Assembly: GCA_020632495.1 (NCBI GenBank)
Contig: JACKFL010000005.1
Span: forward strand, 248,001 to 312,000
DNA length: 64,000 nucleotides
Source: Candidatus Omnitrophota bacterium
GTDB taxonomy: Bacteria > Omnitrophota > Gorgyraeia > Zapsychrales > Zapsychraceae
Direction of reading: 5' to 3'
Below are positions 1 to 8,586 of the stretch, in pieces. The translations under genes were made by a program, and so were the position numbers. Positions within the stretch are counted from its first letter, which is position 1. Each line of letters begins with the position of its first letter. The notes beneath the pieces are model-generated. The model saw only the letters and a program-made list of their open reading frames with translations. It was not told where the DNA came from and searched no databases.

Positions 1-269
1 GGCGGTTGACGTACCGCTCCGCTGCCGCAAACAGGGCACGCCGCACTCAAATCATATTGGGTACCATAATGAGGACCTCCGAATATGTCCTTTTCATTCG
101 TAACCATAAAATAATAAAACGAATCCGTCATAAACTCCTCATTCCTAAATTACGTTTCTTCAAATACCTTTGCAGGCAACTGCGAATCAGCGAATAAAAA
201 AAAGGATTTATACATCACCCACTTACCATAGATAAATTTGCGAAGTTCTGATACTAATCAGCCCTTCGA

Positions 270-1142
270 CTACGGTTTCTTGGCGTCCTCTAACAACTCC
301 CGATTCAACACCTTGTCCGCCGGAACGCCCGCCAACTTGCCCGAGTACGCGGTCAATCCCCTCACGAAAGCATGGACCGCTGCGGGGGTCACCGGAGCCG
401 GTAGCTTGCAGGCCTCTATTTCATACCCGTCTGTTCGGTACTCTCCCAGGATCCCTTCCGCCTCGGACATCCGAATCAGGCACTGATCTTCGGTTTTCTT
501 GAACCATTTCCGGGGGGCCAGCTGCTTACGGGGAATGTACAGGTAGTCCACCTGGGGAATCAAGGTCGAGATAGCGTCCGGCCACGCGCAGATGGTGACC
601 AATTCCCCGTCCTTGATCATAAACATGATGGTGGGAATAAAAATATCCTCTTGGATACTCTCCTGCCGCGATCGCTTGAGATAGTTCCAACTCCATATCG
701 ACTCAAGCTCTTGTCCCGGCCTGCTCCAAATATGTTCAGGGGCGTGCTCTCCGCTCAATAAGACCGAATAACCGAATGCGTTACCATAGTTCCATCCCTT
801 TAAAAACCCCTCCCGGGAATAAGGACCGCTCTCCATCCCCTGACTTTGGCCGTCATAAATACCGCACGAAAAATGTTCGATAAACCGGCAGACCTCCGGC
901 TCCGCTTCCAACGCGAAATAGTGCGGCCGGCAATAATTCATATTGAACATGACACTATGTTCAATATCCTCGTCATTCTCCGGAGGCTGATCGTTATATT
1001 CAAAAACAAAGTATACTCCCGTATCCTTATTCTCATAACATGCCTGATCGTCCTCCACCGTGTAGAGATTGTTATCTGAGAAATAGTCTTCAAACTGATC
1101 GCGGGAGATCTTTGGGGTTGTGAAGTGTAAGTCGTAACTCAT
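270..1142 (-). CDS. Uncharacterised cytosolic protein, 290 aa
   Basis: I do not recognise this protein. It starts MSYDLHFTTPK, has no signal peptide or membrane segment, and is acidic and rich in aromatic residues (many Trp, Tyr and Phe between residues 95 and 215). The MSYDL opening resembles several uncharacterised families of small cytosolic proteins, some of which sit near polymorphic toxins, but no toxin is visible here. It is the last of a run of small minus-strand genes, 34 bases after the lipoprotein gene at 1177-1596, so it may be co-transcribed with them. No convincing ribosome binding site precedes the ATG. The length and uninterrupted frame support a real gene; the function is unknown. 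Confidence 0.7.
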   Translation of the reverse strand: MSYDLHFTTPKISRDQFEDYFSDNNLYTVEDDQACYENKDTGVYFVFEYNDQPPENDEDIEHSVMFNMNYCRPHYFALEAEPEVCRFIEHFSCGIYDGQSQGMESGPYSREGFLKGWNYGNAFGYSVLLSGEHAPEHIWSRPGQELESIWSWNYLKRSRQESIQEDIFIPTIMFMIKDGELVTICAWPDAISTLIPQVDYLYIPRKQLAPRKWFKKTEDQCLIRMSEAEGILGEYRTDGYEIEACKLPAPVTPAAVHAFVRGLTAYSGKLAGVPADKVLNRELLEDAKKP

Positions 1143-1176
1143 TGCGTTTTCTCGGATTGCGGAGTTCTGACACCAA

Positions 1177-1596
1177 TTATTCGTATTCGGATAAGGCCTG
1201 TTCCGTATCCGCCGGCCAGACAGTCAAATAGTAGTGATAATAAAACATCCCTTTCTTGAGTACAAGATTCTCCGGCCCAAAGCCGCCTTTGTTCAAAATT
1301 AAACGGCCGTCCGAATCCGTCACAGCTAACTCATCAAAATGCCACAGAACTGAGTCAAGATCTTCGACATGTTTGCCCATGCCCGCCAATCCGAGGTACA
1401 GTTCTTCCTGCGGCCCAACCGTCGTATCAATATCCACCTTGGTGTGTACGCTCCGGCCTTTGGCCCATAATAGGACCGGGCTATCGGTTTTGTTTATAAA
1501 ATGATAGGACGTAAACGATTCGCAGCCAGTTAGAACGAAAATCAGGCCTAGAATGGCGGTCCAACGGGTCCGTTTAATGGAATCAAATCTCCCCAT
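1177..1596 (-). CDS. Small lipoprotein, 139 aa, function unknown
   Basis: The N terminus carries a lipoprotein signal: basic residues, a hydrophobic stretch (AILGLIFVL), then the lipobox LTGC, so the mature protein should begin at that Cys and be lipidated. The remainder is a compact, probably beta-rich domain (YHFINKTDSPVLLW, then a WHFDELAVTDSDGRLILNKG stretch) that I cannot place in a family. I chose the ATG at 1596 over an in-frame TTG two codons upstream. It overlaps the last codons of the disrupted lipoprotein gene at 1583-1989, which suggests translational coupling. Three adjacent genes here all encode small lipoproteins. Confidence 0.7.
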   Translation of the reverse strand: MGRFDSIKRTRWTAILGLIFVLTGCESFTSYHFINKTDSPVLLWAKGRSVHTKVDIDTTVGPQEELYLGLAGMGKHVEDLDSVLWHFDELAVTDSDGRLILNKGGFGPENLVLKKGMFYYHYYLTVWPADTEQALSEYE

Positions 1597-1989
1597 ATCC
1601 AATTACAGTCGGAAACTTCCTTAATGTCATACGTCCGGTTTCTTTATCGATGCGCAGTTTGTCCTTCATCCGGTCCGCGGCGTAACCTTCGATCAATTCG
1701 ACCTCCCAGAAGCCCCCCTTATCATCAATCTCTCCGGATGTTCCGCAATCGTTGATGAATTCCGAGAGATAAAGTCGGCTGAGTTTATCGGCCTCCTCCC
1801 GATTTACACCGTCGGATACGTCAATTCCTTCCATGGGCCCCCCTGGGCTCGCCATGGAAGATCTTCCAGAGAGTAAATCTCGGTCACGGTGGAGCAACCG
1901 GCTAGACAGACCGAGCACAAGATTGTGAAAGGCTTCCAATTCAAACGCCATTTGGAAAAAATGCCTTTCAATGTTTTGTAGACCCGCAA
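1583..1989 (-). pseudogene. Frameshifted small lipoprotein gene (break at a G6 tract)
   Basis: Two overlapping frames together make one plausible lipoprotein. The upstream frame (from ATG at 1989) has a signal peptide with lipobox LAGC and runs through SLEDLPWRAQGG before hitting a stop at 1804. The downstream frame (to the stop at 1583) supplies a charged domain ending RKFPTVIGYGEI, with a PepSY-like ending (a WEVELIEGY stretch, then a KETGRM turn). The frames meet at a run of six G on the minus strand near 1836-1841. One extra G would join them into a protein of about 135 aa. This could be a sequencing error, a true mutation or a phase-variable tract. A short inverted repeat (CTTCCATGG and CCATGGAAG) brackets the tract. 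Confidence 0.6.
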
Positions 1990-2384
1990 AGCGCCTCCAG
2001 ATAGTCCGTATCTTCTATGGAAAAATCCAGATCGTCCGGAACCTTTAGGTTTTTTCTTTTTTCATCGAAGACCTCTTGTTCCAGAGGTCCAACAATAATG
2101 TCACCATCAACTTTGATAATGTACCACTCCACTTTACCGGAATTAGTACTCCGATTATATCTTTTGGCGATAATAAAATCGTCGTTCCATCCCACCGCAA
2201 AAACATAATCCTCAATGACGGGCGATTGTCCCGCCGCATCACGTTTAAGCAAGATAGCATCTCCTGTACACTCGAGCGACAGGATGAAGTAGGATCCTAC
2301 CAGACGGGACTCCTGGCTAAACGGACCACAACCGTAAAGACAAATCAAACTGATTGTGAAGAACAGATATTTTCTCAAATACAT
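1968..2384 (-). CDS. Small lipoprotein, DUF3997-like, 138 aa
   Basis: The product begins MYLRKYLFFTISLICLYGC, a lipoprotein signal peptide ending in the lipobox LYGC. The mature part contains the pattern VIEDYVFAVGWNDDFIIAKR followed by WYIIKVDG, which I recall from the uncharacterised DUF3997 family of small lipoproteins; this assignment is from memory. I chose the ATG at 2384, which follows the stop of the upstream 90-aa gene with one base between (TAG-T-ATG), indicating translational coupling; a TTG six codons earlier is the alternative. Its 3' end overlaps the start of the frameshifted lipoprotein gene. The function is unknown. Confidence 0.7.
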   Translation of the reverse strand: MYLRKYLFFTISLICLYGCGPFSQESRLVGSYFILSLECTGDAILLKRDAAGQSPVIEDYVFAVGWNDDFIIAKRYNRSTNSGKVEWYIIKVDGDIIVGPLEQEVFDEKRKNLKVPDDLDFSIEDTDYLEALCGSTKH

Positions 2385-2385
2385 A

Positions 2386-2658
2386 CTAAGAGTTATTGGC
2401 AATCACCAACGGATCGTCCTTGAATTGCATGATCGAACACACGGTCCGGGGATGGATGTAGACGGTGGGGATCAAAGAGGCGTCCCAGTGTTCCCATTTG
2501 TAAACCTTGCCTTCGTCCTTGTACAACAGGTCATCCAACTTGATCATGACATCCTCCCGGACCTGCTGAACCAGTTCCTCCAGCGAGTATTCCGAGGCCC
2601 CGACATACGTATATCCATCCGCCGTACCGTCGTTGGTGCTGATCTTATACCACTTCAT
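2386..2658 (-). CDS. Hypothetical protein, 90 aa
   Basis: This is a small soluble protein (MKWYKISTNDGTADGYTYVG start) with no signal peptide or membrane segment. A strong ribosome binding site (GGGAGGCAGG) precedes the ATG, and the stop codon is coupled to the start of the DUF3997-like lipoprotein gene, so it heads that small operon. The middle is amphipathic (SLEELVQQVREDVMIKLDDL) and the C-terminal half is rich in Trp and Tyr. I do not recognise the family. Confidence 0.65.
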   Translation of the reverse strand: MKWYKISTNDGTADGYTYVGASEYSLEELVQQVREDVMIKLDDLLYKDEGKVYKWEHWDASLIPTVYIHPRTVCSIMQFKDDPLVIANNS

Positions 2659-2722
2659 AACCTGCCTCCCGGGCGTTGCCCTCAGATAATTCCTCTTCCC
2701 ATGAAATGCGGATGCACACGTC

Positions 2723-3190
2723 TCAATCTTTTCCGTTCCCGGACGGACTCATCCGCTGAAAGGCGGGGAAACGGTTTTGGCCGAATTGCGCGTGGCAGGC
2801 CACGCAGCTGCGGGTAATGTCTTCGGCGACCTTGAAGGTCTCTTCCACGCTGTATTCCGACGCCGCCTTGATCAGGGTCTTCACGGACGCGTGATAATAT
2901 TCATTGTTCTTCAGAAACTGCTCGGCCCGCGCGCGCTCGGAGCCTTCATACTGCGTAGGATCGATCTCCCCCTTGATCAGGGTGAGTTCGTCCAGCTTCT
3001 CCCCGTATTTACGGATCTGATCGAAGTCCCCTTCGAGAACGCTGTTAACGATCGCGTGGACATAGGTGCGGGCCTTACGCATATCGGCGGCGTCGACCTC
3101 GTGTTTGAACACCCGCGGCCGGTCCGCCGCGTAGGTCACGGTGACGACCGCGGTCAGTGTCGCGATTAAGATAAGAAGATTGGTTCGCAT
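2723..3190 (-). CDS. Periplasmic cytochrome c'-like protein, 155 aa
   Basis: A clear Sec signal peptide (MRTNLLILIATLTAVVTV to about residue 23, AXA-type cleavage at TYA-AD) is followed by a helical domain with one haem-binding motif, CVACH, at about residues 129-133 near the C terminus. A single C-terminal CxxCH in an exported helical domain of this size is typical of cytochrome c' / c-556 types, which bind one haem and act in electron transfer or in binding NO and other ligands. I chose the ATG at 3190, preceded by AAAAGGAAC, over an in-frame start 12 codons upstream because it places the signal peptide at the N terminus. No partner redox gene is adjacent. Confidence 0.8.
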   Translation of the reverse strand: MRTNLLILIATLTAVVTVTYAADRPRVFKHEVDAADMRKARTYVHAIVNSVLEGDFDQIRKYGEKLDELTLIKGEIDPTQYEGSERARAEQFLKNNEYYHASVKTLIKAASEYSVEETFKVAEDITRSCVACHAQFGQNRFPAFQRMSPSGNGKD

Positions 3191-3232
3191 GGCATGTTCC
3201 TTTTTACGGATTTCCGATAGGCACATATATGT

Positions 3233-3775
3233 TCACTGGCTGAATCCAACAGTTACTTTAAACTGGGACGGGTCCGTTGATATCGCAAATTTTTGAAATT
3301 CCCTTTCCAAATGGCTTCGTATCGGCCCCGTGAGATATTCTTTCGAATAATGCGAATCCAGATTGTGGAACAGCCGGTCGGGACTTTCAATCCGGAACAG
3401 CGTTATGGAATACCGGATGATATCGGATTCCTCGTTCTCTCGGCGCAAATGAACACGGATGTACGAAGGCAATGTGATATCGTCCCCGCGGTACACATGA
3501 TTGCTGGTGGGATTCGTCCATATTTCCTTTTTGGTCCGGTTGTACCGGTCCAGCGGGTGCTCCTGAATATTTGTGTAACCCAGTGCCGACAACGCATCTT
3601 TGATAGCCAAGGTTATTTGGCTCCATTCTCCGGTGAACTGTCCGTGCAGAATGACTTTCTCCTTCTTGGCGGCATCATATCTTTTCTGAATATCCCGTTT
3701 AATGCCCGCCGACATGGCGATCAATCCTATACAGGCGGCCATAAATATGAGGACAAGAAAAACGAGTTTCTTCAT
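3233..3775 (-). CDS. Membrane-anchored hypothetical protein, 180 aa
   Basis: The N terminus (KKLVFLVLIFMAACIGLIA) is one hydrophobic segment, either an uncleaved anchor or a signal sequence. The rest is a soluble alpha/beta domain with no motif I recognise (WSQITLAIKDALSALGYTNI, then RENEESDIIRYSITLFRI). It sits between the cytochrome gene and the ZIP transporter on the same strand, separated by about 40 and 70 bases. Nothing here allows a functional call. Confidence 0.6.
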   Translation of the reverse strand: MKKLVFLVLIFMAACIGLIAMSAGIKRDIQKRYDAAKKEKVILHGQFTGEWSQITLAIKDALSALGYTNIQEHPLDRYNRTKKEIWTNPTSNHVYRGDDITLPSYIRVHLRRENEESDIIRYSITLFRIESPDRLFHNLDSHYSKEYLTGPIRSHLEREFQKFAISTDPSQFKVTVGFSQ

Positions 3776-3845
3776 TTCGAATACTTAAGTTCAACCGGTC
3801 GTCACCGATTTACTGATATGACCGGATACGGTGTGACTCTCACGC

Positions 3846-4565
3846 CTACGCAAAGATTTTCGCCCCCACCATCCCGATCATGAATCCCAGGTTGGCGCCC
3901 AGCGCCGCTTCCCAGTGGTTGTTGATCTTCGACGCCGGGGCGATGTCCTGGAAGATCAGGTAAAGGATTCCCCCCGCGGAAAAGAGCATGATCCCCGCGG
4001 TCAGGCGCGGTACGTCCGCCAAGAAACAGTTGCCCGTCACGGCCAGCAGCGGCCCGAGAAAACTGAGACAGAAAAATATGGTCAGGATGCGTCCGGCAGG
4101 CTGCTGACTCTTGCGCAGGTCGAAATAGGCGTTGAAGGACTCGGGCAGATTTTGAAAGCCGATAAAGAAGGCCAGCAGGATCCCCAACCGGTGGTGGTGG
4201 GCAAAGACGGCGCCGAGCGCCAGCGCCTCGGGGATGAAATCCATCAGCATCGCCATGGTTTGCGCGAGCAGCCCGCCGCGTTTGGCGATCCACTGATCGA
4301 TCAGGTAGAAGCACAACGCCCCGGCCAGAAAAAGCGTGATCAGCCACGGCACCGAAAACAGCTCGATCCCCTTGGGCACCAGCACAAACGCCACCGCCGC
4401 CACCAGGATCCCTCCCCCGAAGGCGACCGTCCAATGCAGGATATACGATTCGATGCTCCTTTTCAGGCGCCGCTCCGCCACACTCGCCAACCACCCGCCG
4501 ACGAAGATAGCGAAGCCGGCAATAAACGAAGACAGGATTATGGGGACCAGGGAAATTGTGGGCAT
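3846..4565 (-). CDS. ZIP-family divalent metal transporter, 239 aa
   Basis: This is a polytopic inner-membrane protein with about seven to eight hydrophobic segments. It carries the ZIP-family signatures MDFIPEALALGAVF and GFQNLPESF, whose Asp, Glu, Asn, Pro and Glu residues line the metal path in characterised ZIP proteins. A His-rich turn (FAHHHRL) lies between these helices. The family imports zinc, iron or manganese into the cytosol. The length fits ZupT-like members. No strong Shine-Dalgarno precedes the ATG. A weak hairpin (AACCCG and CGGGTT, about 4619-4640) lies just upstream. The metal preferred cannot be read from the sequence. Confidence 0.85.
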   Translation of the reverse strand: MPTISLVPIILSSFIAGFAIFVGGWLASVAERRLKRSIESYILHWTVAFGGGILVAAVAFVLVPKGIELFSVPWLITLFLAGALCFYLIDQWIAKRGGLLAQTMAMLMDFIPEALALGAVFAHHHRLGILLAFFIGFQNLPESFNAYFDLRKSQQPAGRILTIFFCLSFLGPLLAVTGNCFLADVPRLTAGIMLFSAGGILYLIFQDIAPASKINNHWEAALGANLGFMIGMVGAKIFA

Positions 4566-4686
4566 GGTAATAAAAAGTGAAGTGCCAAATGTTTTAAAGT
4601 GATCTGTGCCATCGGATTAAACCCGTTGACTCCGGGTTATCCTATGTACTTGTAACAATCGTATGACCTTAAAGTATGCTGGCCTC

Positions 4687-6786
4687 CTAAGGCTCTGCAC
4701 GCAGCCGCTGGATCTCCTGCTGGAGCCTTTGCTGGGATTCGAGTTGCCGCTGCCGGAAATCTTCCTGAATCCGCCGGCGTTCATTGGGTGTGCGGGCCGC
4801 CAGCATGCGTCTCTGAAACTCCTGGGATTCGGTCACCATGCTCTGCGAATGCTGCTTGGACAGTTCCTGAATCTGCTGTTGGATTTCCCGTTGCCTGGCG
4901 ACATCCTCGTTGCCGGGCATGGTACCGCGACGGCCGTATGAACGGTCGGGTACTCCGGCCGGCTGACGGGGATTCTGTCCATACCGATCCGCCGCCGGGT
5001 TCATTCCCTGTGACTCGCCGGTCTGCGGCCGGGTGCTGATCGTGTGCGGCATGTTGGCCGGTTTCTTACTGGCCAGGTAATCTGTTCGCTCTTGTTGAAT
5101 CCGGCGGAATTCTTCATACGCGCCCGTGTTCTTCGGCGGAATAGGCTGTTCGCGCAAACGGCGCTCCTCCTCCGCTTTGGCTGCCTCTTCGCGGGCCCGC
5201 TCGAGGGCCGCGGTCTGGCGGCGTTCCATCAATCCGCTATTATCATACTTCACCGGGACGGGTCCGGGCGGATCACTTTCTTTGTGTGCTCCCGCCAGTT
5301 GAATCCCCTCGTCCTGCACCGACGGCCGATTATTTGCGGCGCGGATGTAATTTTCACTCAATTGCTGCAGGGTCGCACTCTCACAGGCATGCTGGCCAAA
5401 AAACTTGATGACTTCCATTTGCTGATACGAACTAATTCCCGCGGCCATTTTTTCACCGAAGTTGCTTTTCGTCAGACTTTCCAAACCACCCATTTCATTA
5501 TAGGCCTTCGCCGATTGATACATAAGGTATTGTTGAACATCCGGCAAATAAATCTTCCACTCAGGGGTAAAGCGTGAGTCGATATAAAAATCTATATAGT
5601 TGGTTTCATACTCCCGATCAAACGTTCCATCTGTGTAGTAAGTCGTACTCTTGATATCCCGGACCGGCATTTGATAGTGGGTAAAATCCTCGACTAGGTC
5701 CTTACAGCGCGTGGAATACAGTTCGGCGAAAGAAGAGAACGTCACTCTGAAATCGATCGTATCCGTAAAGTTCCTAAAATCCCCATCGAAGATCCGCCGG
5801 CCAATCTCGAAGTTTTTGTAGCGGGACCAGTAGTCGTCGAGTTTATAAACCACGCCCGGCTGTCGTTTGGCGGCGTCGTATTGATCCTTGCGGTACTCTC
5901 CCTTGACCCGGGATATGTCCTCTTTCTTGGCCGTGTAGGTGGCCCAGGTCAGATCGGTGTTTTGTCCAGGATCGAACCACAACATCGGGACGCGATCATT
6001 ATCCTGGGCGCGCAAGGCCAGCTGACCGTCCCGCAGCATGTATGTATGGTGGATAATAGACCTGCCGATGATGTCATCAGTGGTTTCAGGCGGTACGGCT
6101 GCGTCGTAGAAGTGGTTGATCACCACCATTTCCAGATCCGGGCAGTGGGTAAACGCCGGCTGCACAACAGCTTTAAGTTCGTCCTGATAAGTATCGGTGG
6201 GATATTTCCCGTTGAGCGGGATGATCGTCGCCAGCGGGTCGGCTGGTCTATGCATGATGAAGATGCGTAACGGCGGATTGATTCCCTGCATACGCGCATC
6301 CGCTTCCCGTTCGATGCGTTTGTATTCCGCGTCCTGCCAGGCCTGCAGATCTTTTTGTTCCTGGATCAACTCATCAAATATCCGCTGGTATTCCTCACGG
6401 GAGATGTTGCGCAGGATCGACGGCAGGGTGCGCACATGTTGCTGATTAATATCATGCAGGGCCTTCCATTCCGCATAAATAGGAGGTTTATGACTTTTTT
6501 GATAGTCCCAGTTGGCCTGTTGGCTATTTGCGCGTTCGTCGGGTGTCAAGACGGGTTGCGTGGAGTAACGGGCCGGACAGTAATATTGACCGTTCCGTTC
6601 CTCTAGGTCCGGGGAGTAGACGGTGTAAGTAGGAGTCTCGGCGATCAGCGGACCGAAGCGTCCGCCGCGGTCGATACCCACCCGTGACGTTTCTGCAGCA
6701 TGGGTGATTTCCGACTGTACGGCCGGCAGGGTAATCAATAAGGACAGCGTCAAAATGATATGCTTTCGGATGTCTACGGACTTCAT
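4687..6786 (-). CDS. Exported 699-aa protein with a C-terminal coiled coil
   Basis: A signal peptide (basic start, LTLSLLITLPAV hydrophobic core, cleavage near THA-AE at about residue 30) directs this protein out of the cytosol. Residues 50-520 form a folded region rich in Tyr, Asp and Trp that I do not recognise. From about 530 onward the sequence becomes highly charged: first a RAREEAAKAEEERRLRE helix, then a Pro/Gly/Gln-rich linker, then a Gln/Arg/Glu-rich coiled coil to the end (EIQQQIQELSKQ). A periplasmic or cell-surface structural role is possible but unproven. It stands alone, with gaps of about 120-130 bases on each side. Confidence 0.75.
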   Translation of the reverse strand: MKSVDIRKHIILTLSLLITLPAVQSEITHAAETSRVGIDRGGRFGPLIAETPTYTVYSPDLEERNGQYYCPARYSTQPVLTPDERANSQQANWDYQKSHKPPIYAEWKALHDINQQHVRTLPSILRNISREEYQRIFDELIQEQKDLQAWQDAEYKRIEREADARMQGINPPLRIFIMHRPADPLATIIPLNGKYPTDTYQDELKAVVQPAFTHCPDLEMVVINHFYDAAVPPETTDDIIGRSIIHHTYMLRDGQLALRAQDNDRVPMLWFDPGQNTDLTWATYTAKKEDISRVKGEYRKDQYDAAKRQPGVVYKLDDYWSRYKNFEIGRRIFDGDFRNFTDTIDFRVTFSSFAELYSTRCKDLVEDFTHYQMPVRDIKSTTYYTDGTFDREYETNYIDFYIDSRFTPEWKIYLPDVQQYLMYQSAKAYNEMGGLESLTKSNFGEKMAAGISSYQQMEVIKFFGQHACESATLQQLSENYIRAANNRPSVQDEGIQLAGAHKESDPPGPVPVKYDNSGLMERRQTAALERAREEAAKAEEERRLREQPIPPKNTGAYEEFRRIQQERTDYLASKKPANMPHTISTRPQTGESQGMNPAADRYGQNPRQPAGVPDRSYGRRGTMPGNEDVARQREIQQQIQELSKQHSQSMVTESQEFQRRMLAARTPNERRRIQEDFRQRQLESQQRLQQEIQRLRAEP

Positions 6787-6915
6787 AATGCTCCTCGATT
6801 TGAAAAATACCTGTTTCGATTCCCCCCTATCCTATCAGACCGGACGCTTGGGGAAAAATGTTTTGTTGAGCCAGCGCCCGGCAATACCGGCAATAGGGAT
6901 GGCGTTCCGGGCTAC

Positions 6916-8256
6916 CTAGATCACGGACTTCAGAATACTCAGGCACTGTCCGTCGATGGCGCCTCCGGCGTGCATTTCATCCAGGATGCCCAGCGCCTTT
7001 TCAACAGCCATGGCATCTCTGTAGGGGCGCTTGGCGGCCAAGGCATCGTATATGTCGGCCACGGTTAAAATCCGGGTTTCCAAGACAATCTCTTCGCCTT
7101 TTAAACCTTTGTGATAACCCTTTCCGTCCAGCCGCTCATGATGGGCTGCCGCCACAACGGCCAATTCTTTAAAGATCCCTATTTTCGAAAGGATCTCTTC
7201 CGTATATTTCGGATGGAGTTTAATCTGCCCCCATTCCTCATCGGTCAACTTTCCCGGCTTGTCCAAAACAGCATTACTGACACCGAGTTTTCCGATATCA
7301 TGCAACAGCGCCCCCCGCTTAAACCAGCGGCGACGGTCGGCATCCATGCCGATCTTTTCCGCCATCGCCATGGCATACTCCGTGACGCGTGAACTGTGGC
7401 CGTAGGTAAACGGGCTTTTCGAGTCGATAATCTTCGCAAAGGCCTCCGCCATAATATCAAGCCGGTCTTCCGTAAGGAACATAACATTGTCGGCCGGCTC
7501 CAGGCCGATGACGGATTCCAGGATATCATCTCCGTTTAAGGTCTCCCAAAACCGGTCGTCCCTGGACACCTCCCGAAACGCATCGGCAATATCCGGATCA
7601 AACCATGACCCGCGGCGCTCCTGAATCTCCCTTAGGGCTGCCGCTTTTCCGCCGATCATCTGAAAAACATCAATGACCTGCGCCATCAGTGCAATGCGGG
7701 AATAGACAGGGATCGATTTTCCCTGCAAGCCCTCAGGCCGGCCCTTGCCGTTATAGTGTTCATCCAGGAAGCGAACCCCATCGGCGACATCGTCGGAAAA
7801 ACCAAGTTGCTTCGCGATCAAGGCCCCGGACTCGCAACGTGTCTGGATGAGCTCCGTTGCCAACTTATTTCCTTTACCGGCGAGATGCATAATACGCCGG
7901 AATTGCTCTCCCTTGCTTTCATGGACGCCGGCATGTTCCAGGATAAAGCGGACCACTTCGGAAATTTTCTGCGTATTGACCGTCTTAAAATCGTGCTTAA
8001 TCTTAAGATCGTCGGAACCGTAAAGCTGGAAAAGGCGGGCGGCATTGGAGCTGCATCCGGCATCCTTTAATAAGAGCGTGTAATACAACTCCCAAAGCTG
8101 ATAATCTTCTAATCCAAGCCGGCGGCCGATATGAAAACCGATCCAGCAGCCGCGCAGACAATGCCCCTTGGGCTGGCCCTCGGTTAAATCCAGGGCATAG
8201 GTCACTGCCGTTAATATTTCGCTGAAAGGAATCGATTGTCCGCCGAGGGATGGCAT
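6916..8256 (-). CDS. Tandem HD-GYP domain protein (cyclic-dinucleotide phosphodiesterase family), 446 aa
   Basis: The C-terminal half (about 260-446) is an HD-GYP domain: TYGHSSRVTEYAM, the metal-binding LLHDIGKLG at about residue 317-325, HPKYTEEIL, AAHHERLDGKGYHKGL and ILTVADIYDAL. The usual GYP triplet is GYH here. The N-terminal half looks like a degenerate copy: KDAG replaces the HD motif and DEHYNGKGRPEGL resembles the GYP region. HD-GYP proteins hydrolyse cyclic di-GMP and related dinucleotides, or act as receptors when degenerate. There is no receiver or membrane segment, so it is cytosolic. Loss of the Pro and the altered first domain leave catalytic activity uncertain. Confidence 0.85.
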   Translation of the reverse strand: MPSLGGQSIPFSEILTAVTYALDLTEGQPKGHCLRGCWIGFHIGRRLGLEDYQLWELYYTLLLKDAGCSSNAARLFQLYGSDDLKIKHDFKTVNTQKISEVVRFILEHAGVHESKGEQFRRIMHLAGKGNKLATELIQTRCESGALIAKQLGFSDDVADGVRFLDEHYNGKGRPEGLQGKSIPVYSRIALMAQVIDVFQMIGGKAAALREIQERRGSWFDPDIADAFREVSRDDRFWETLNGDDILESVIGLEPADNVMFLTEDRLDIMAEAFAKIIDSKSPFTYGHSSRVTEYAMAMAEKIGMDADRRRWFKRGALLHDIGKLGVSNAVLDKPGKLTDEEWGQIKLHPKYTEEILSKIGIFKELAVVAAAHHERLDGKGYHKGLKGEEIVLETRILTVADIYDALAAKRPYRDAMAVEKALGILDEMHAGGAIDGQCLSILKSVI

Positions 8257-8282
8257 AGCCAGATTTTAGCACTGCCTGTCAC

Positions 8283-8321
8283 AAAAAACCCCCTCAAAAT
8301 CAAATATTGAGGAGGTTTTTT
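8283..8321 (-). terminator. Intrinsic terminator after the infA operon
   Basis: On the minus strand an arm AAAAAACCTCCTCAA pairs across a short loop with TTGAGGGGGTTTTTT, with one mismatch, and ends in a T run. It lies about 110 bases past the small Cys/His gene and just before the HD-GYP gene, so it closes the RNA-binding operon. The symmetric A and T runs would let it work in both directions. Confidence 0.85.
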
Positions 8322-8428
8322 AAATTCAACCGGTTTCCATGAGACATATCATTGGCAACATGCCCTTATCAACCGACGGATACAATCATCCCGACGATAC
8401 CGGAAGCAGGTACTGTGTCCCCGGAGAT

Positions 8429-8581
8429 TCAACCCATCATGGTTATATATTCCCGGTGAACGTAACAGTAGTCGGCCGAGTTGTAAATACTCAGTTTCTT
8501 TTGGCACCCGGATTTCTTACAAATTCTCCCGGATTTGTACTGTTTCACGTGGCCCTTTTTCTTTGTCTTCTTGGGGTACAT
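8429..8581 (-). CDS. 50-aa Cys/His zinc-binding-type protein downstream of infA
   Basis: This short frame opens ATGTACCCCAAG five bases after the infA stop. The product is very basic at its start (KKTKKKGHVKQYKSGR) and then shows C21-x4-C26 and C39-x2-H42 around the segment KKLSIYNSADYCYVH. The four ligands and the LSIYN core resemble small zinc-knuckle proteins in which Cys pairs flank an LSxYN turn. Position after IF-1 is where many bacteria carry rpmJ (ribosomal protein L36, also a basic Zn-binding miniprotein), but the spacing of ligands does not fit L36. Codon periodicity is short to judge, and the ribosome binding site is weak, so translation probably depends on coupling to infA. Confidence 0.6.
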   Translation of the reverse strand: MYPKKTKKKGHVKQYKSGRICKKSGCQKKLSIYNSADYCYVHREYITMMG

Positions 8582-8586
8582 GCCGT

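Noticed and set aside
1583..1989. Programmed ribosomal frameshifting at the G6 tract
   Set aside because: No stimulatory pseudoknot or internal Shine-Dalgarno is evident and the family is not known for it; error, mutation or phase variation are simpler.
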